This document shows positions 9,850 through 17,745 of a stretch of DNA of 32,412 nucleotides, piece after piece (positions within the stretch are counted from its first letter, which is position 1; each line of letters starts with the position of its first letter). Source of the stretch: Deltaproteobacteria bacterium (lineage in GTDB: Bacteria > Desulfobacterota > Binatia > Binatales > Binataceae). Both the position numbers and the translations under genes were made by a program. The stretch lies in contig JAKAVC010000125.1 of the NCBI GenBank assembly GCA_021817345.1, positions 1 to 32,412 of the forward strand. Reading direction: 5' to 3'. The notes beneath the pieces were generated by a model that was not told the origin of the DNA, did no database searches, and saw only the letters and a list, made by a program, of their open reading frames with translations.

Positions 9850-10575
9850 TTGCCTACCCTCGATCCTTCGGAACAGAAAAGATTCTTCGAACGGCTTTCC
9901 AGCGTCCGCGAGCTGGTTTTCGGGATGCAGGACGGGGTGCTCACGACCGCGGGCGTTCTGTTCGGGCTGAGCGGCGCGGTCTCAGATCGGAGCCAGGTGA
10001 TCCTCGCCGCGCTTGCCTCGACCGCCGCCGGAGCGCTCTCGATGGCGGCCGGGGCCTATCTCGGCACGCGCGCGGAAGCCGAGGTTCTGCAGGGCGAACT
10101 CGAGCGCACCCGCAAGCAGGCCAGGGAGCGTCCCTATATCGTGCAGGAGGGCCTGCTGCGCGAACTTGCCAAAGAGGGCCTCGACCGCGAGGCGGCCTAC
10201 CGCGTGGTCAAGTTGTTGAGCGTCTCGCCGCGCGCGCTGCTGACCACGGCGGAGCAGAAGATGTACGGTTACGGTGGCGGAATGATGGGCAACGCCGCGC
10301 TCGACGGGCTCGTGATGGGCGTCGCGTTCGTGGCAGGAGCGCTCTTCCCGCTGGTGCCGTTCTTCCTCATCCCGTCGAAGGACCTCGGACTCGCCGCCGC
10401 GCTTGGCGCCACCGCGCTTGCGCTTTTCTCGGTCGGCTACTTCCAGGGATGGCTCGCACACAGCGGGCAGCGATGGCGCTGCGGCGTGCGTTTCGTGACG
10501 ATCGCGATCGGCGCCGCGGTCGCGGGATACCTGATCGGAATGGCGATATCGCCGCTCGGCGCAAGCGCGGGCTAA
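9850..10575 (+). CDS. VIT1/CCC1 family iron/manganese transporter
   Basis: A 241-residue integral membrane protein of the vacuolar-iron-transporter family, which moves Fe2+ or Mn2+ across membranes. The family opening RELVFGMQDGVLTTAGVLFGLSGA (residues about 20-43) is clear, followed by STAAGALSMAAGAYLGTRAEAE. A cytoplasmic helical, acidic/basic hydrophilic section (about 75-135) comes next, then three C-terminal membrane helices. The start is a TTG at 9850. The next ATG lies inside the first conserved block, so the TTG or another weak start must be used. The gene directly follows the peroxiredoxin, which makes biological sense because free iron and peroxide together are toxic. Metal specificity cannot be read from the sequence. 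Confidence 0.9.
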   Translation: MPTLDPSEQKRFFERLSSVRELVFGMQDGVLTTAGVLFGLSGAVSDRSQVILAALASTAAGALSMAAGAYLGTRAEAEVLQGELERTRKQARERPYIVQEGLLRELAKEGLDREAAYRVVKLLSVSPRALLTTAEQKMYGYGGGMMGNAALDGLVMGVAFVAGALFPLVPFFLIPSKDLGLAAALGATALALFSVGYFQGWLAHSGQRWRCGVRFVTIAIGAAVAGYLIGMAISPLGASAG

Positions 10576-10585
10576 ACTCAAAATC

Positions 10586-10837
10586 GTGAAGTCACCGGCC
10601 TATTCATCGCTCGAAGCATTCCTCGCGCATTACCGCGCGCTCAAATCGGCCAGGGACGCGGGCGCCGAAGAGCGACGATTGCTCGCGGCGATGGAAGACT
10701 CCCTCAAAGTTCTCCGAGCCGAGGAAAGGCTCGCGCTCGACTCCGACTCTCCCGACCCCGCGACCGGCCGCCATCGCGAACGCGCGCGTCTGAGGCTCGC
10801 CCGCGAGCTTCGCGCGCGCGGGATGCTCCGCGACTGA
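10586..10837 (+). CDS. small hypothetical protein
   Basis: An 83-residue, highly charged, apparently helical protein with no domain I recognise. It begins with a GTG 10 bases after the transporter stop and ends 16 bases before the ABC permease gene, so it fills the gap as expected for a real operon member. A helical segment (about residues 6-50) rich in Ala, Arg and Glu is followed by a SPDPATGRHRERARLRLARELRARG tail. It has no signal peptide and no cysteine pairs. Its role is unknown; confidence comes from position and frame, not from homology. Confidence 0.55.
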   Translation: MKSPAYSSLEAFLAHYRALKSARDAGAEERRLLAAMEDSLKVLRAEERLALDSDSPDPATGRHRERARLRLARELRARGMLRD

Positions 10838-10853
10838 GGCATCGGGTGCCGCG

Positions 10854-11783
10854 ATGCTCGCCTATCTCGCCCGCCGCATCGTGTTCGGCGCCGCCGTTCT
10901 GCTCGGAACCTCGCTTATCACTTTCTCGATCGCGTTTCTGATTCCCGCCGACCCCGCGGTCGCGATGGCGGGCGCGAAGGCCAATCCGCAAACGCTCGCG
11001 ATGATCCGCCATCAGCTCGGCCTCGATCAGCCCGTGTATATCCAGTACGCGCACTATCTCGACCGCGCGCTCCACGGCGACCTCGGCCGCTCGTATATCC
11101 GGCGCGAAAGCGTGACGCATCTTATCGTCTCGCGATTTCCCGCAACCGCGATACTCGCGCTCTCCGCGATGGCGCTTGCGCTCATGCTCGGAATCGCGAT
11201 GGGCCTGGTCGCCGCGGCGTGGCGTGGACGCGCGCTCGACAACGTGCTGCTGGTGGGTTCGCTCGCGATGGTCTCGATGCCGATCTTCTGGCTCGGCACG
11301 ATGCTGCTAATCGCGGTTGCCGCCGTGAGCAGAACGTTTCCGCTCGGCGGATACAGCGGTTTCAAGAGCCTGATCCTCCCGACCGTGACGCTCGCGCTCG
11401 GCTCGGCCGGCTATTACTCGCGCGTGCTGCACGCCAATCTCTCGCAGGCCCTCGACCAGGATTATATCCGCGCCGCGCGCGGCAAGGGACTCTCGAACGC
11501 GCGTGTGCTGATGAAGCATGCGATGGCGAACGCGATGCTGCCGCTGGTCACGCTCGCGGGACTTGATCTCGCCTCGATGCTTTCCGGGGTGGTGCTGACC
11601 GAAACCGTTTTCAACTGGCCCGGGATCGGCCGGCTCGCCTTCGAAGCGGTCTTCAATCTCGATATCCCGCTGATCATGGGCACGGTCCTGTTCTCCGCGT
11701 TCCTGATCGTGATCGCGAACCTGCTCGTCGATATTCTCTATGTCTGGCTCGACCCGCGAATCCGCCTGGGGGAGATGGGATGA
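10854..11783 (+). CDS. ABC transporter permease, DppB/OppB type
   Basis: First membrane subunit of a peptide/nickel-class importer, 309 residues. The family start MLAYLARRIVFGAAVLLGTSLITFSIAFLIPADPA is typical, followed by the periplasmic ANPQTLAMIRHQLGLDQPVYIQYAHYL block with GDLGRSY. The cytoplasmic EAA loop that contacts the ATPase is AARGKGLSNARVLMKHAMAN, and the protein ends in DPRIRLGE. About six membrane helices are visible. The gene overlaps the next permease by four bases (ATGA), showing translational coupling. Peptide, dipeptide or nickel substrates are all possible for this family. Confidence 0.95.
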   Translation: MLAYLARRIVFGAAVLLGTSLITFSIAFLIPADPAVAMAGAKANPQTLAMIRHQLGLDQPVYIQYAHYLDRALHGDLGRSYIRRESVTHLIVSRFPATAILALSAMALALMLGIAMGLVAAAWRGRALDNVLLVGSLAMVSMPIFWLGTMLLIAVAAVSRTFPLGGYSGFKSLILPTVTLALGSAGYYSRVLHANLSQALDQDYIRAARGKGLSNARVLMKHAMANAMLPLVTLAGLDLASMLSGVVLTETVFNWPGIGRLAFEAVFNLDIPLIMGTVLFSAFLIVIANLLVDILYVWLDPRIRLGEMG

Positions 11784-12589
11784 AGCGGCGCGCGGGTACG
11801 ATGGAACTGGTCGGCGGCGCGATGGTGCTGAGCCTGCTCGCGGTCGCGCTGTTCGCGCCGTGGCTTGCGCCGCACAATCCGATTCGCGCCGTCGCCCCGA
11901 CGTTCGGAAATCCCGCGCCGCCCTCGTGGGCGTTTCCGATGGGCACTGACGAGCTCGGCCGCGACGTGCTTTCGCGCGTAATATACGGCGCGCGGATTTC
12001 ACTCACCGTGGGCGTCGCCGCGATGGCGATAACGATGACGATTGGCGTCGCGATCGGACTGGTGGCGGGATTTTTCGGCGGCAAGGTCGATTTCGCGCTG
12101 ATGCGGTTCACGGACGTGATGCTGACGCTGCCGGGACTGCTGCTCGCGATGGCGTTCGTGTCGGTGCTCCGGCCGAGCCTGCTGAGCATTCTGCTGGTGA
12201 TCGGGATCGTCTCGTGGACGGGCGTTGCGCGCGTCGTTCGCGCGGAGTCGCTGTCGATGGCGCAGCGGGATTTCGTGCTCGCCGCGCGTGCGCTCGGCGC
12301 GTCCTCGCCCAGGCTTATCATTCGCCACGTGCTGCCCAACGTGATGCCGATAATAATCGTGATGGCGGCGCTCGGAACTTCGGGCACGCTGCTGCTCGAC
12401 GCGTCGCTGAGCTTCCTCGGTCTCGGCGTGCCGCCGCCGACTCCAAGCTGGGGCAGGATGATCGAGCAGGCAACGATGTATTTCCGCGTCGCGCCGTGGC
12501 TAGCAACATTTCCGGGACTCGCGATCTTTTACGCGGTGCTCGCGTTCAACCTGCTCGGCTACGGCGTGCTGCGGAGGCGCTCGATGTGA
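11780..12589 (+). CDS. ABC transporter permease, DppC/OppC type
   Basis: Second membrane subunit of the same importer, 269 residues. It has the OppC-type N-terminal helix, the periplasmic FPMGTDELGRDVLSRVIYGAR motif that marks this family, and an EAA loop AARALGASSPRLIIRHVLPN. The C-terminal membrane region carries FLGLGVPPPTPSWGRMI. A purine-rich GGGGGAG stands a few bases before the ATG. It overlaps the upstream permease and the downstream binding protein by four bases each, so the three genes form one coupled unit. Confidence 0.95.
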   Translation: MKRRAGTMELVGGAMVLSLLAVALFAPWLAPHNPIRAVAPTFGNPAPPSWAFPMGTDELGRDVLSRVIYGARISLTVGVAAMAITMTIGVAIGLVAGFFGGKVDFALMRFTDVMLTLPGLLLAMAFVSVLRPSLLSILLVIGIVSWTGVARVVRAESLSMAQRDFVLAARALGASSPRLIIRHVLPNVMPIIIVMAALGTSGTLLLDASLSFLGLGVPPPTPSWGRMIEQATMYFRVAPWLATFPGLAIFYAVLAFNLLGYGVLRRRSM

Positions 12590-14223
12590 AGCGCGCCCGC
12601 TCCAGACATGCGCGCCGAAGCGGCGTGGGCGCCGCGATATGGATGCTGGCCGCGGCCGCGATGCTGCTTGCCGTATCGGGATGCAGCCGCGAGGGCGACG
12701 GCCTTGGCCTGCCGAAGGGCTCAAGCGTACTTCGCCTTGCCGACGCCGACGACGTTCCCACGCTCGATCCCGCCGTCGGATACGACACGCTCTCCTGGAG
12801 CTTCGAGCAGGAAATCTTCGATACGCTGGTGCGCTACGGCGACGCGGACATCGAGCTTCATCCCGATATTGCGCTCTCCTGGCAGTCGTCGCCCGACGCG
12901 ACCGTTTTCACCTTTCACCTGCGCAAGGACGCGCGCTTCAGCAACGGGCATCCGGTAACCGCCAGGGACTTCCGCTACGAAATCGAACGCGTGCTCAGTC
13001 CGGCGACGCGCTCCAAGGGAATCGAGTACTTCCGCTCGATCGCCGGCGCCGGCGACTTTATCGCGGGCCGAACGCGCCACGTCGCCGGAATCATTATTCC
13101 CGACCCGTACACGCTCGTTTTCCATCTGACGGCGCCCGATCCGCTTTTCGCGCACAAGCTCGCGGTGCCGTTTGCGGCTGCCGTGCCGCGCGATGCGGTC
13201 GAGCGATGGGGCCGCGATTTCTCGCGTCACGTCGTGGGCAGCGGACCATTCATGCTTAAACAATGGATCGGTGGCGAGCGAATCGTGCTGGTGAAGAATC
13301 CCTGGTACTTCGTCAAGGGACTGCCGCGAATTGACGCAATTGTCGATCAAATCGGCGTCGGCCCGGAGCTTGGATGGCTCAAGTTCGAGGCCGGGCAAAT
13401 CGACATTCTCGGCGGCATCCCGCCCGCCGAATTTCCTTACGTGATGAGGACGCCGAGGCTCAGACGCCTCACGCTCAGCCAGACCACTATCAGCACGATG
13501 TATCTCGGGATGAACTGCCAGATGGCACCGTTTAACGACGTGCGCGTGCGCCGCGCCTTCAACTACGCCGTCAACAAGCAAAAGCTTATCGCGGTTCTGA
13601 ACGGGCGCGGTGTCGTCGCGCGCGGCGTGATGCCGCCGAATCTGCCCGGCTACGACCCCAACCTTCGCGGCTACGCATACGATCCCGCCCGCGCGCGGCG
13701 CCTTCTCGAAGAGGCGAAAATCGGCCCCGATTTCCACCCGACATTATGGCTTCGCGCCGACCCGACCACGGTTATCCTTGCCGAGTCGATTCAGCAGGAT
13801 CTCGAACTCGTCGGGATCCATCTCGACTTGAAGCCCGTCGCATGGGGACCGCTGCTCGAAGCGATTCGCCAGCCGCGCAACGTGGAACTGTTCCTCTCCG
13901 GATGGGAAGCGGATTTTCCAGATCCGGAAAATTTTCTCGGCGTGCTGCTTTCAAAACAGCAATGGGGCGGCAACAACGACACGTTCTACTCGAATCCGCG
14001 CGTCGATGAGCTTCTTGCGCAGGCGGCCCCGATGACCAACCTCAAAAAGCGCTACGCTCTTTATGATCAGGCCGAGAAAATCATCGTCGCCGACGCACCG
14101 TGGGTGTTTCTCTTTCATCCCGTCAGCTACGTTATCCGCCAGCCGTGGGTGCATGGGCTCGTGCTCAACCCGATGCGCCCGACGCGTTTCGAGCGCGTGT
14201 GGCTCTCGCCGCATCACGAATGA
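12586..14223 (+). CDS. peptide/nickel ABC transporter substrate-binding lipoprotein (SBP family 5)
   Basis: Solute-binding component of the importer, 545 residues, family 5. The start is a GTG at 12586, overlapping the permease stop by four bases (GTGA). The frame remains open far upstream, but that part is a shadow of the permease gene. An arginine-rich leader, a hydrophobic stretch and the lipobox AVSGC (Cys33) indicate a lipoprotein anchored outside the inner membrane. Family features include DVPTLDPAVGYDTLSW, the HPDIALSWQSSPDATVFTFHLRKDARFSNG block, VGSGPFMLKQW and the LYLGMNCQMAPF-like region followed by RRAFNYAVNKQKLI. No ATPase gene lies within the unit or elsewhere in the window, so ATP hydrolysis must be supplied from another locus. 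The ligand is not predictable. Confidence 0.94.
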   Translation: MKRARSRHARRSGVGAAIWMLAAAAMLLAVSGCSREGDGLGLPKGSSVLRLADADDVPTLDPAVGYDTLSWSFEQEIFDTLVRYGDADIELHPDIALSWQSSPDATVFTFHLRKDARFSNGHPVTARDFRYEIERVLSPATRSKGIEYFRSIAGAGDFIAGRTRHVAGIIIPDPYTLVFHLTAPDPLFAHKLAVPFAAAVPRDAVERWGRDFSRHVVGSGPFMLKQWIGGERIVLVKNPWYFVKGLPRIDAIVDQIGVGPELGWLKFEAGQIDILGGIPPAEFPYVMRTPRLRRLTLSQTTISTMYLGMNCQMAPFNDVRVRRAFNYAVNKQKLIAVLNGRGVVARGVMPPNLPGYDPNLRGYAYDPARARRLLEEAKIGPDFHPTLWLRADPTTVILAESIQQDLELVGIHLDLKPVAWGPLLEAIRQPRNVELFLSGWEADFPDPENFLGVLLSKQQWGGNNDTFYSNPRVDELLAQAAPMTNLKKRYALYDQAEKIIVADAPWVFLFHPVSYVIRQPWVHGLVLNPMRPTRFERVWLSPHHE

Positions 14224-14244
14224 TACGCGGCACGCGGCGCGCCT

Positions 14245-15270
14245 TCATGGCGTGTGCTCGACTGCGGTAAGCTCGCGGCTCGCGCGTGGCAGGAAGAACA
14301 CGCCGATCACCCCGTTGCACGCCATGAACGTGACATGCGCCGCCAGGCTGTAGGCGAGAATTGTCGCCTCGGGCGCGCTGCCCGCGAAAAACAGCAGCCA
14401 CGCCGCCTGGCTGGTGCCCAGATGCGCTACCGCAATCGGCAGCGCCGCGGCCATGAACACCAGCGGCAGGAAAACAATCAGTCTCTCAAGCGGGATCGGA
14501 ATGCCGTACATCGAGAGAGCAAAGAACTGCGCGATGAGTGCGAGCACGAAACTCGGCGCCTTGAGCGCAAGCACTATCGCGTAATCGCGCGGGCGCGCTT
14601 CGACGAACGTCCTCGCCAGTCCGCCCGCCCTTCCAGTTTCAAGCCATCTCGCCACCGATGCGCGCCTGCGCGCCGCCGCCGAAAGACCTACCATCGCGAA
14701 GAACGCGATCCACGCCGCGACGTACATGAATCGCATCACATGGACGATCTCACTCTGCTCCGGGCGCGACGGCGAATAGAAAATCACGCCCGCCGTCGAG
14801 AAGAGAAAAAGCTGGTACACCTCCATCACCGCGATAAACAGGATCGAGCCGAGCGCTTCGAGGAACGGGATGCGCGCCTTGCGATAGAGATAATACGCGA
14901 CGCCGCCCTGGCCGAGATTGGTGTTGATTAATGACAGCAGGTACATGCTCGCGCGAATCGGCAGGATATCGCGATAGCGCATCGGCGCGTTGAAACGCCG
15001 CACCACCCACGTCAGGCAGAAGGAATCGACCAGCCAGTAAAGCGCGCAGAACGGAAAGAACAGCGCGACGAACTTCAGCACCGGCACCTGTTCCAGCGCC
15101 TTCGCGACATCGCCGAGCGGAATCTTGTAAAAAATGATCGCGAAAATCAGCGCGGTGCCGAGATACGGAAGCGCCTTGCGCCAGAGCGGCGGACGACGCA
15201 CCAGCGCTGACTCGCCCGCCGTGCACCCGGCCGCTTCGGCGCTGTGCTCAGGAGAATTCGGGTTCATCAT
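14245..15270 (-). CDS. UPF0104/lysylphosphatidylglycerol synthase TM region-like membrane protein
   Basis: A 341-residue polytopic protein with about eight hydrophobic segments, resembling the YbhN/UPF0104 group (PF03706-type), related to the flippase part of MprF. The block LLSLINTNLGQGGVAYYLYRK and the late PIAVAHLGTSQAAWLLFFAG match the conserved polar positions of that fold. Members are thought to move or modify lipids or to work beside glycosyltransferases. The substrate here is unknown. Its start overlaps the upstream MaoC-like gene by 23 bases, and the three minus-strand genes form a coupled unit. The 21-base gap to the binding-protein stop contains no clear terminator. Confidence 0.75.
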   Translation of the reverse strand: MMNPNSPEHSAEAAGCTAGESALVRRPPLWRKALPYLGTALIFAIIFYKIPLGDVAKALEQVPVLKFVALFFPFCALYWLVDSFCLTWVVRRFNAPMRYRDILPIRASMYLLSLINTNLGQGGVAYYLYRKARIPFLEALGSILFIAVMEVYQLFLFSTAGVIFYSPSRPEQSEIVHVMRFMYVAAWIAFFAMVGLSAAARRRASVARWLETGRAGGLARTFVEARPRDYAIVLALKAPSFVLALIAQFFALSMYGIPIPLERLIVFLPLVFMAAALPIAVAHLGTSQAAWLLFFAGSAPEATILAYSLAAHVTFMACNGVIGVFFLPRASRELTAVEHTP

Positions 15271-15697
15271 GCTCAGCAGCGGGCAGGCTTGCCTTTCCCG
15301 TCAGCACGCGGTCGCGGTCTTCGTCCTCGACCCACACTTCCAGTTCCGTCGCCGACTCGCCGCGTGCCGAGACGCGAGCATGTACTGTAAGGCGCTGCCC
15401 GTAAAAGACCGGCTTCAGAAAGACCGCTTCGAGCCTTCCCCCACGCAGGAAACGCACGCCGAAAAGATCGACGAGGAAATTCGCGACGAGCGCGTAACTC
15501 TGCTCGCCCGCCGCAATCGGCGCGCGGAAACCCGCCTTGCGAGCCGCCTCGGGATCGCTGTGGATGCTCGGCCGCGGATGGCGGGTCGCGGGACGCTCGA
15601 TCGCGGCGGCATAGGCGTGCGCTTCGGCCTCGTCGAGCGTGTACGGCTCGCCGACGAGTTCGCGGCTGATTTCGGGATGCTTAGCCGGCGCGCTCAT
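15248..15697 (-). CDS. MaoC-like hotdog dehydratase
   Basis: A 149-residue single hotdog-fold protein of the MaoC/(R)-specific enoyl-CoA hydratase type. The hydratase-like motif is recognisable as SIHSDPEAARKAGFRAPIAAG (residues about 44-64), with the His-Ser-Asp of the active-site loop. The downstream FLKPVFYGQRLTVHARV is a conserved strand pair. It overlaps its upstream neighbour by four bases (ATGA on the minus strand), typical of heterodimeric half-hydratases where one subunit brings the catalytic loop. The likely role is hydration or dehydration of acyl-CoA in fatty-acid or related metabolism; the substrate is unknown. Confidence 0.85.
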   Translation of the reverse strand: MSAPAKHPEISRELVGEPYTLDEAEAHAYAAAIERPATRHPRPSIHSDPEAARKAGFRAPIAAGEQSYALVANFLVDLFGVRFLRGGRLEAVFLKPVFYGQRLTVHARVSARGESATELEVWVEDEDRDRVLTGKASLPAAEHDEPEFS

Positions 15698-16143
15698 TGC
15701 CTCGCTCCTTCATGCAGCAGCACGGCGGTCATCGCGTGGCGAACGAGCAACTCCTCGGTCTCGGCGTCGCGCGCTTCGTACTCGAGTTCGAAGTAGAACT
15801 TGCCGCGTTTGCTCCAGGTTCTGGTGATTCGGCCGTCGGTTCTCACCGTCTGTCCGACTCGCATCGGCTCGTAAAACTCGCTTCGATGCTTCGCGTGGAT
15901 ACCGCCCGAGCCGCTGCGGAAGTGCGCCGCTATGAGAAGCCCGTAATCCTGAAGCCGCATCGTGGGCGGAGCGATCCGCTCCGAAGGCGACGTGTACAGC
16001 GGGTTCGTGTTCGCGGTCGCCCGCGCGAACGCCTCGACCTGCTCGGGCATCACGACGTAAAAGATCGGCCCGAGCTTCATTCCCTCGCGCAGATTCTCGG
16101 GACACATCGGAAGCCGCTCGTCTTCGTTCATCGCACGCGCCAT
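15694..16143 (-). CDS. MaoC N-terminal (FAS1-like) dehydratase subunit
   Basis: A 149-residue hotdog protein resembling the N-terminal half of fungal-type dehydratase domains. The loop ATANTNPLYTSP corresponds to the family's usual Gly-Asp-x-Asn-Pro-x-Tyr loop, but the Gly-Asp is replaced by Ala-Asn-Thr, so this subunit may not be catalytic. RIAPPTMRLQDYG and the SEFYEPMRVGQTVRTDGRITRTW strand region follow in the expected order. It probably pairs with the next gene to form a heterodimeric hydratase. The ATG at 16143 abuts a GAAGGG; an in-frame ATG at 16131 is an alternative that leaves 12 bases of spacing. It diverges from the AlkA-like gene. Confidence 0.8.
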   Translation of the reverse strand: MARAMNEDERLPMCPENLREGMKLGPIFYVVMPEQVEAFARATANTNPLYTSPSERIAPPTMRLQDYGLLIAAHFRSGSGGIHAKHRSEFYEPMRVGQTVRTDGRITRTWSKRGKFYFELEYEARDAETEELLVRHAMTAVLLHEGARQ

Positions 16144-16161
16144 CCCTTCGGCGAAGGAGTA

Positions 16162-16192
16162 TTGCAGATCTTTATCAGGGGTGGGCTATTAT
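16162..16192 (+). promoter_or_regulatory. candidate promoter for AlkA-like gene
   Basis: TTGCAG (16162-16167) and TATTAT (16187-16192) with a 19-base spacer form a plausible sigma70-type promoter. It would start transcription near 16199. That favours the ATG at 16211 over the upstream GTG at 16181 as the translation start. The spacer is longer than ideal. Confidence 0.4.
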
Positions 16193-16210
16193 GCCCATCG
16201 CGTATTGCCA

Positions 16211-16894
16211 ATGGCTTCCAATACCGTCATCTACGCACGCGCCGCGCCGATTCATCTGCGGCGCGCCGATCCGGTTCTCGCGCGGATCATAGGCGAGATC
16301 GGACCGCTCCGTATCAGTCTTCGGCGCGAGCGCTTTCAGGCCCTGGTGCGCGCGATCATCTTTCAGCAACTGGCAGGACGCGCCGCTCAGAGCATCTATG
16401 AGCGCTTCGTCGCGCTGTTTCCCCCAAGCCGCTTCCCAAGCCCGCGCCAGGTGCTCGACATGCCGCCCGAGCGCCTGCTCTCTGCCGGTCTCTCGCGCGC
16501 AAAGGCGACGTACGTCCGCGACCTCGCCGAGCACGTCGCTCGTGGCGCGCTCAACTTCAGGCGCTTCGCCCGGATGGACGACGAGGAGATTATCGCGGAA
16601 CTGACGCGGGTGCGCGGGATCGGGCGATGGACCGCCGAGATGTTCCTGATGTTCAACCTGGGACGACCCGACGTGCTGCCGGTTGACGATCTCGGGTTTC
16701 GCAACGCCGTGAGGAAAGCCTACGGGATGCGCGAGCGCCCCGGTGCGCGCGAGCTTCGCGAGATGGGCGAGCGATGGCGTCCGTATCGGTCGGCCGCGGT
16801 CTGGTATTTCTGGCAGAGCCTTCGAATCACCCTGCCCGACGCCACCCCCGCCGAAACGCGCGCCGCGCGCCCGAAAAGGGCGCGGACCCGCTGA
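16211..16894 (+). CDS. DNA-3-methyladenine glycosylase II (AlkA-like HhH-GPD)
   Basis: A base-excision DNA glycosylase that removes alkylated purines. The 227-residue protein lacks the N-terminal domain of E. coli AlkA. It opens with helices around IIFQQLAGRAAQSIYERF. The helix-hairpin-helix is VRGIGRWTAEMFLMF (about 134-148), with Trp139 after the hairpin glycines. It is followed by VLPVDDLGF, where Asp160 corresponds to the catalytic aspartate. There is no iron-sulfur cluster. The frame extends to a GTG at 16181, but that lies within the probable promoter, so 16211 is preferred. No strong Shine-Dalgarno precedes it. The tail is basic (RAARPKRARTR). Confidence 0.92.
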   Translation: MASNTVIYARAAPIHLRRADPVLARIIGEIGPLRISLRRERFQALVRAIIFQQLAGRAAQSIYERFVALFPPSRFPSPRQVLDMPPERLLSAGLSRAKATYVRDLAEHVARGALNFRRFARMDDEEIIAELTRVRGIGRWTAEMFLMFNLGRPDVLPVDDLGFRNAVRKAYGMRERPGARELREMGERWRPYRSAAVWYFWQSLRITLPDATPAETRAARPKRARTR

Positions 16895-16917
16895 GTATCG
16901 CGCGCAGAGCGCGCGCC

Positions 16918-17640
16918 CTAATCCTCGGCGAGCATCGGATTCGGCTTCGGAAATCCAAGGCGCGCAAGCGATGCGTCGATTTCCTCGACTTCGCTTGCAA
17001 CGCCTTTGGCCGCCGCCTGCGGCCTTTCGGCGAGACTTTCCACTCTGGCCCGTATCGCGCGCATCTCGACCCGCGCCTGCCCCGCGATTCGGAACAGGAG
17101 CGCAAAGCATATCCACGGGATAACCAGCGCGACTATCAGCGTGAGAATCGCGAACTCGCGCGCTCGCGACCGGGTAGTGGTTGCCACGCGGGTGAGCGCG
17201 GATTCGTCGGCGTTGATCAGATTGATTACCAGTCCGTGCAGCTTTGCCATCGCCGGCTCGACCGAAGGGTCGCGCGGATCGGCCTTGCGAAACGCGTCGA
17301 GCGCCGGCTTCGCGACCGCCGCAGCCGCGTCGAGAGCGCGCCGCTGTTCGGCGGTGTAAGCGCTCGTCGCCGCGGAATCCATCAGCTCGGCAAAGCGCCG
17401 CTGCTGATCGAGGACGATTTGCCCGCCGTCGGGCTGGCTGCGTCCCCATTGCATCTTGTACAGCGCCTCGTCGAGTCCGTGCGCGTCGATGAGCGCGGCG
17501 ATCTCATTGTTGTTCATCGCGCCCGGCACCCGGCCGAACGCCGAAAACGCCATCGCCAGTATCGGCGCCGCAACCAGCATCACGACCGGCGCAACCCCGG
17601 CGAGAAATCTGATCTTCGTGACTACGGTGATCCTCGACAT
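16918..17640 (-). CDS. two-helix membrane protein with periplasmic helical domain
   Basis: A 240-residue protein I do not recognise by name. A short N-terminus is followed by a membrane segment (VAPVVMLVAAPILAMAF, about 16-32). A largely helical extracytoplasmic domain of about 130 residues comes next, then a second membrane helix (FAILTLIVALVIPWICFALLF, about 163-183) and a short cytoplasmic tail with coiled-coil character. This is the layout of a four-helix-bundle sensor as found in chemoreceptors and histidine kinases (MCP 4HB or nitrate-sensor-like), but no HAMP, kinase or methyl-accepting output domain follows. It converges with the AlkA-like gene and diverges from pyrF. The role is unknown; a stand-alone sensor partner is a guess. 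Confidence 0.6.
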   Translation of the reverse strand: MSRITVVTKIRFLAGVAPVVMLVAAPILAMAFSAFGRVPGAMNNNEIAALIDAHGLDEALYKMQWGRSQPDGGQIVLDQQRRFAELMDSAATSAYTAEQRRALDAAAAVAKPALDAFRKADPRDPSVEPAMAKLHGLVINLINADESALTRVATTTRSRAREFAILTLIVALVIPWICFALLFRIAGQARVEMRAIRARVESLAERPQAAAKGVASEVEEIDASLARLGFPKPNPMLAED

Positions 17641-17745
17641 TCTCCCTTCCTTCTTTTGGCCGGACCCGGACGGTCGTCGCTCGACTCCCCGTGTTCGAAT
17701 CCCAGCATGATTCGCCGATACTTGGAAAGCCTGTGACGGGATGGG

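Noticed and set aside
12214-12585. N-terminal extension of the binding protein
   Set aside because: It lies within the permease gene in another frame and is arginine-rich; the GTG at 12586 precedes the lipoprotein signal.
17693-17703. tRNA T-loop-like GTTCGAATCCC upstream of pyrF
   Set aside because: The flanking bases do not form a T-stem or acceptor, so no tRNA or clear tRNA fragment is supported.
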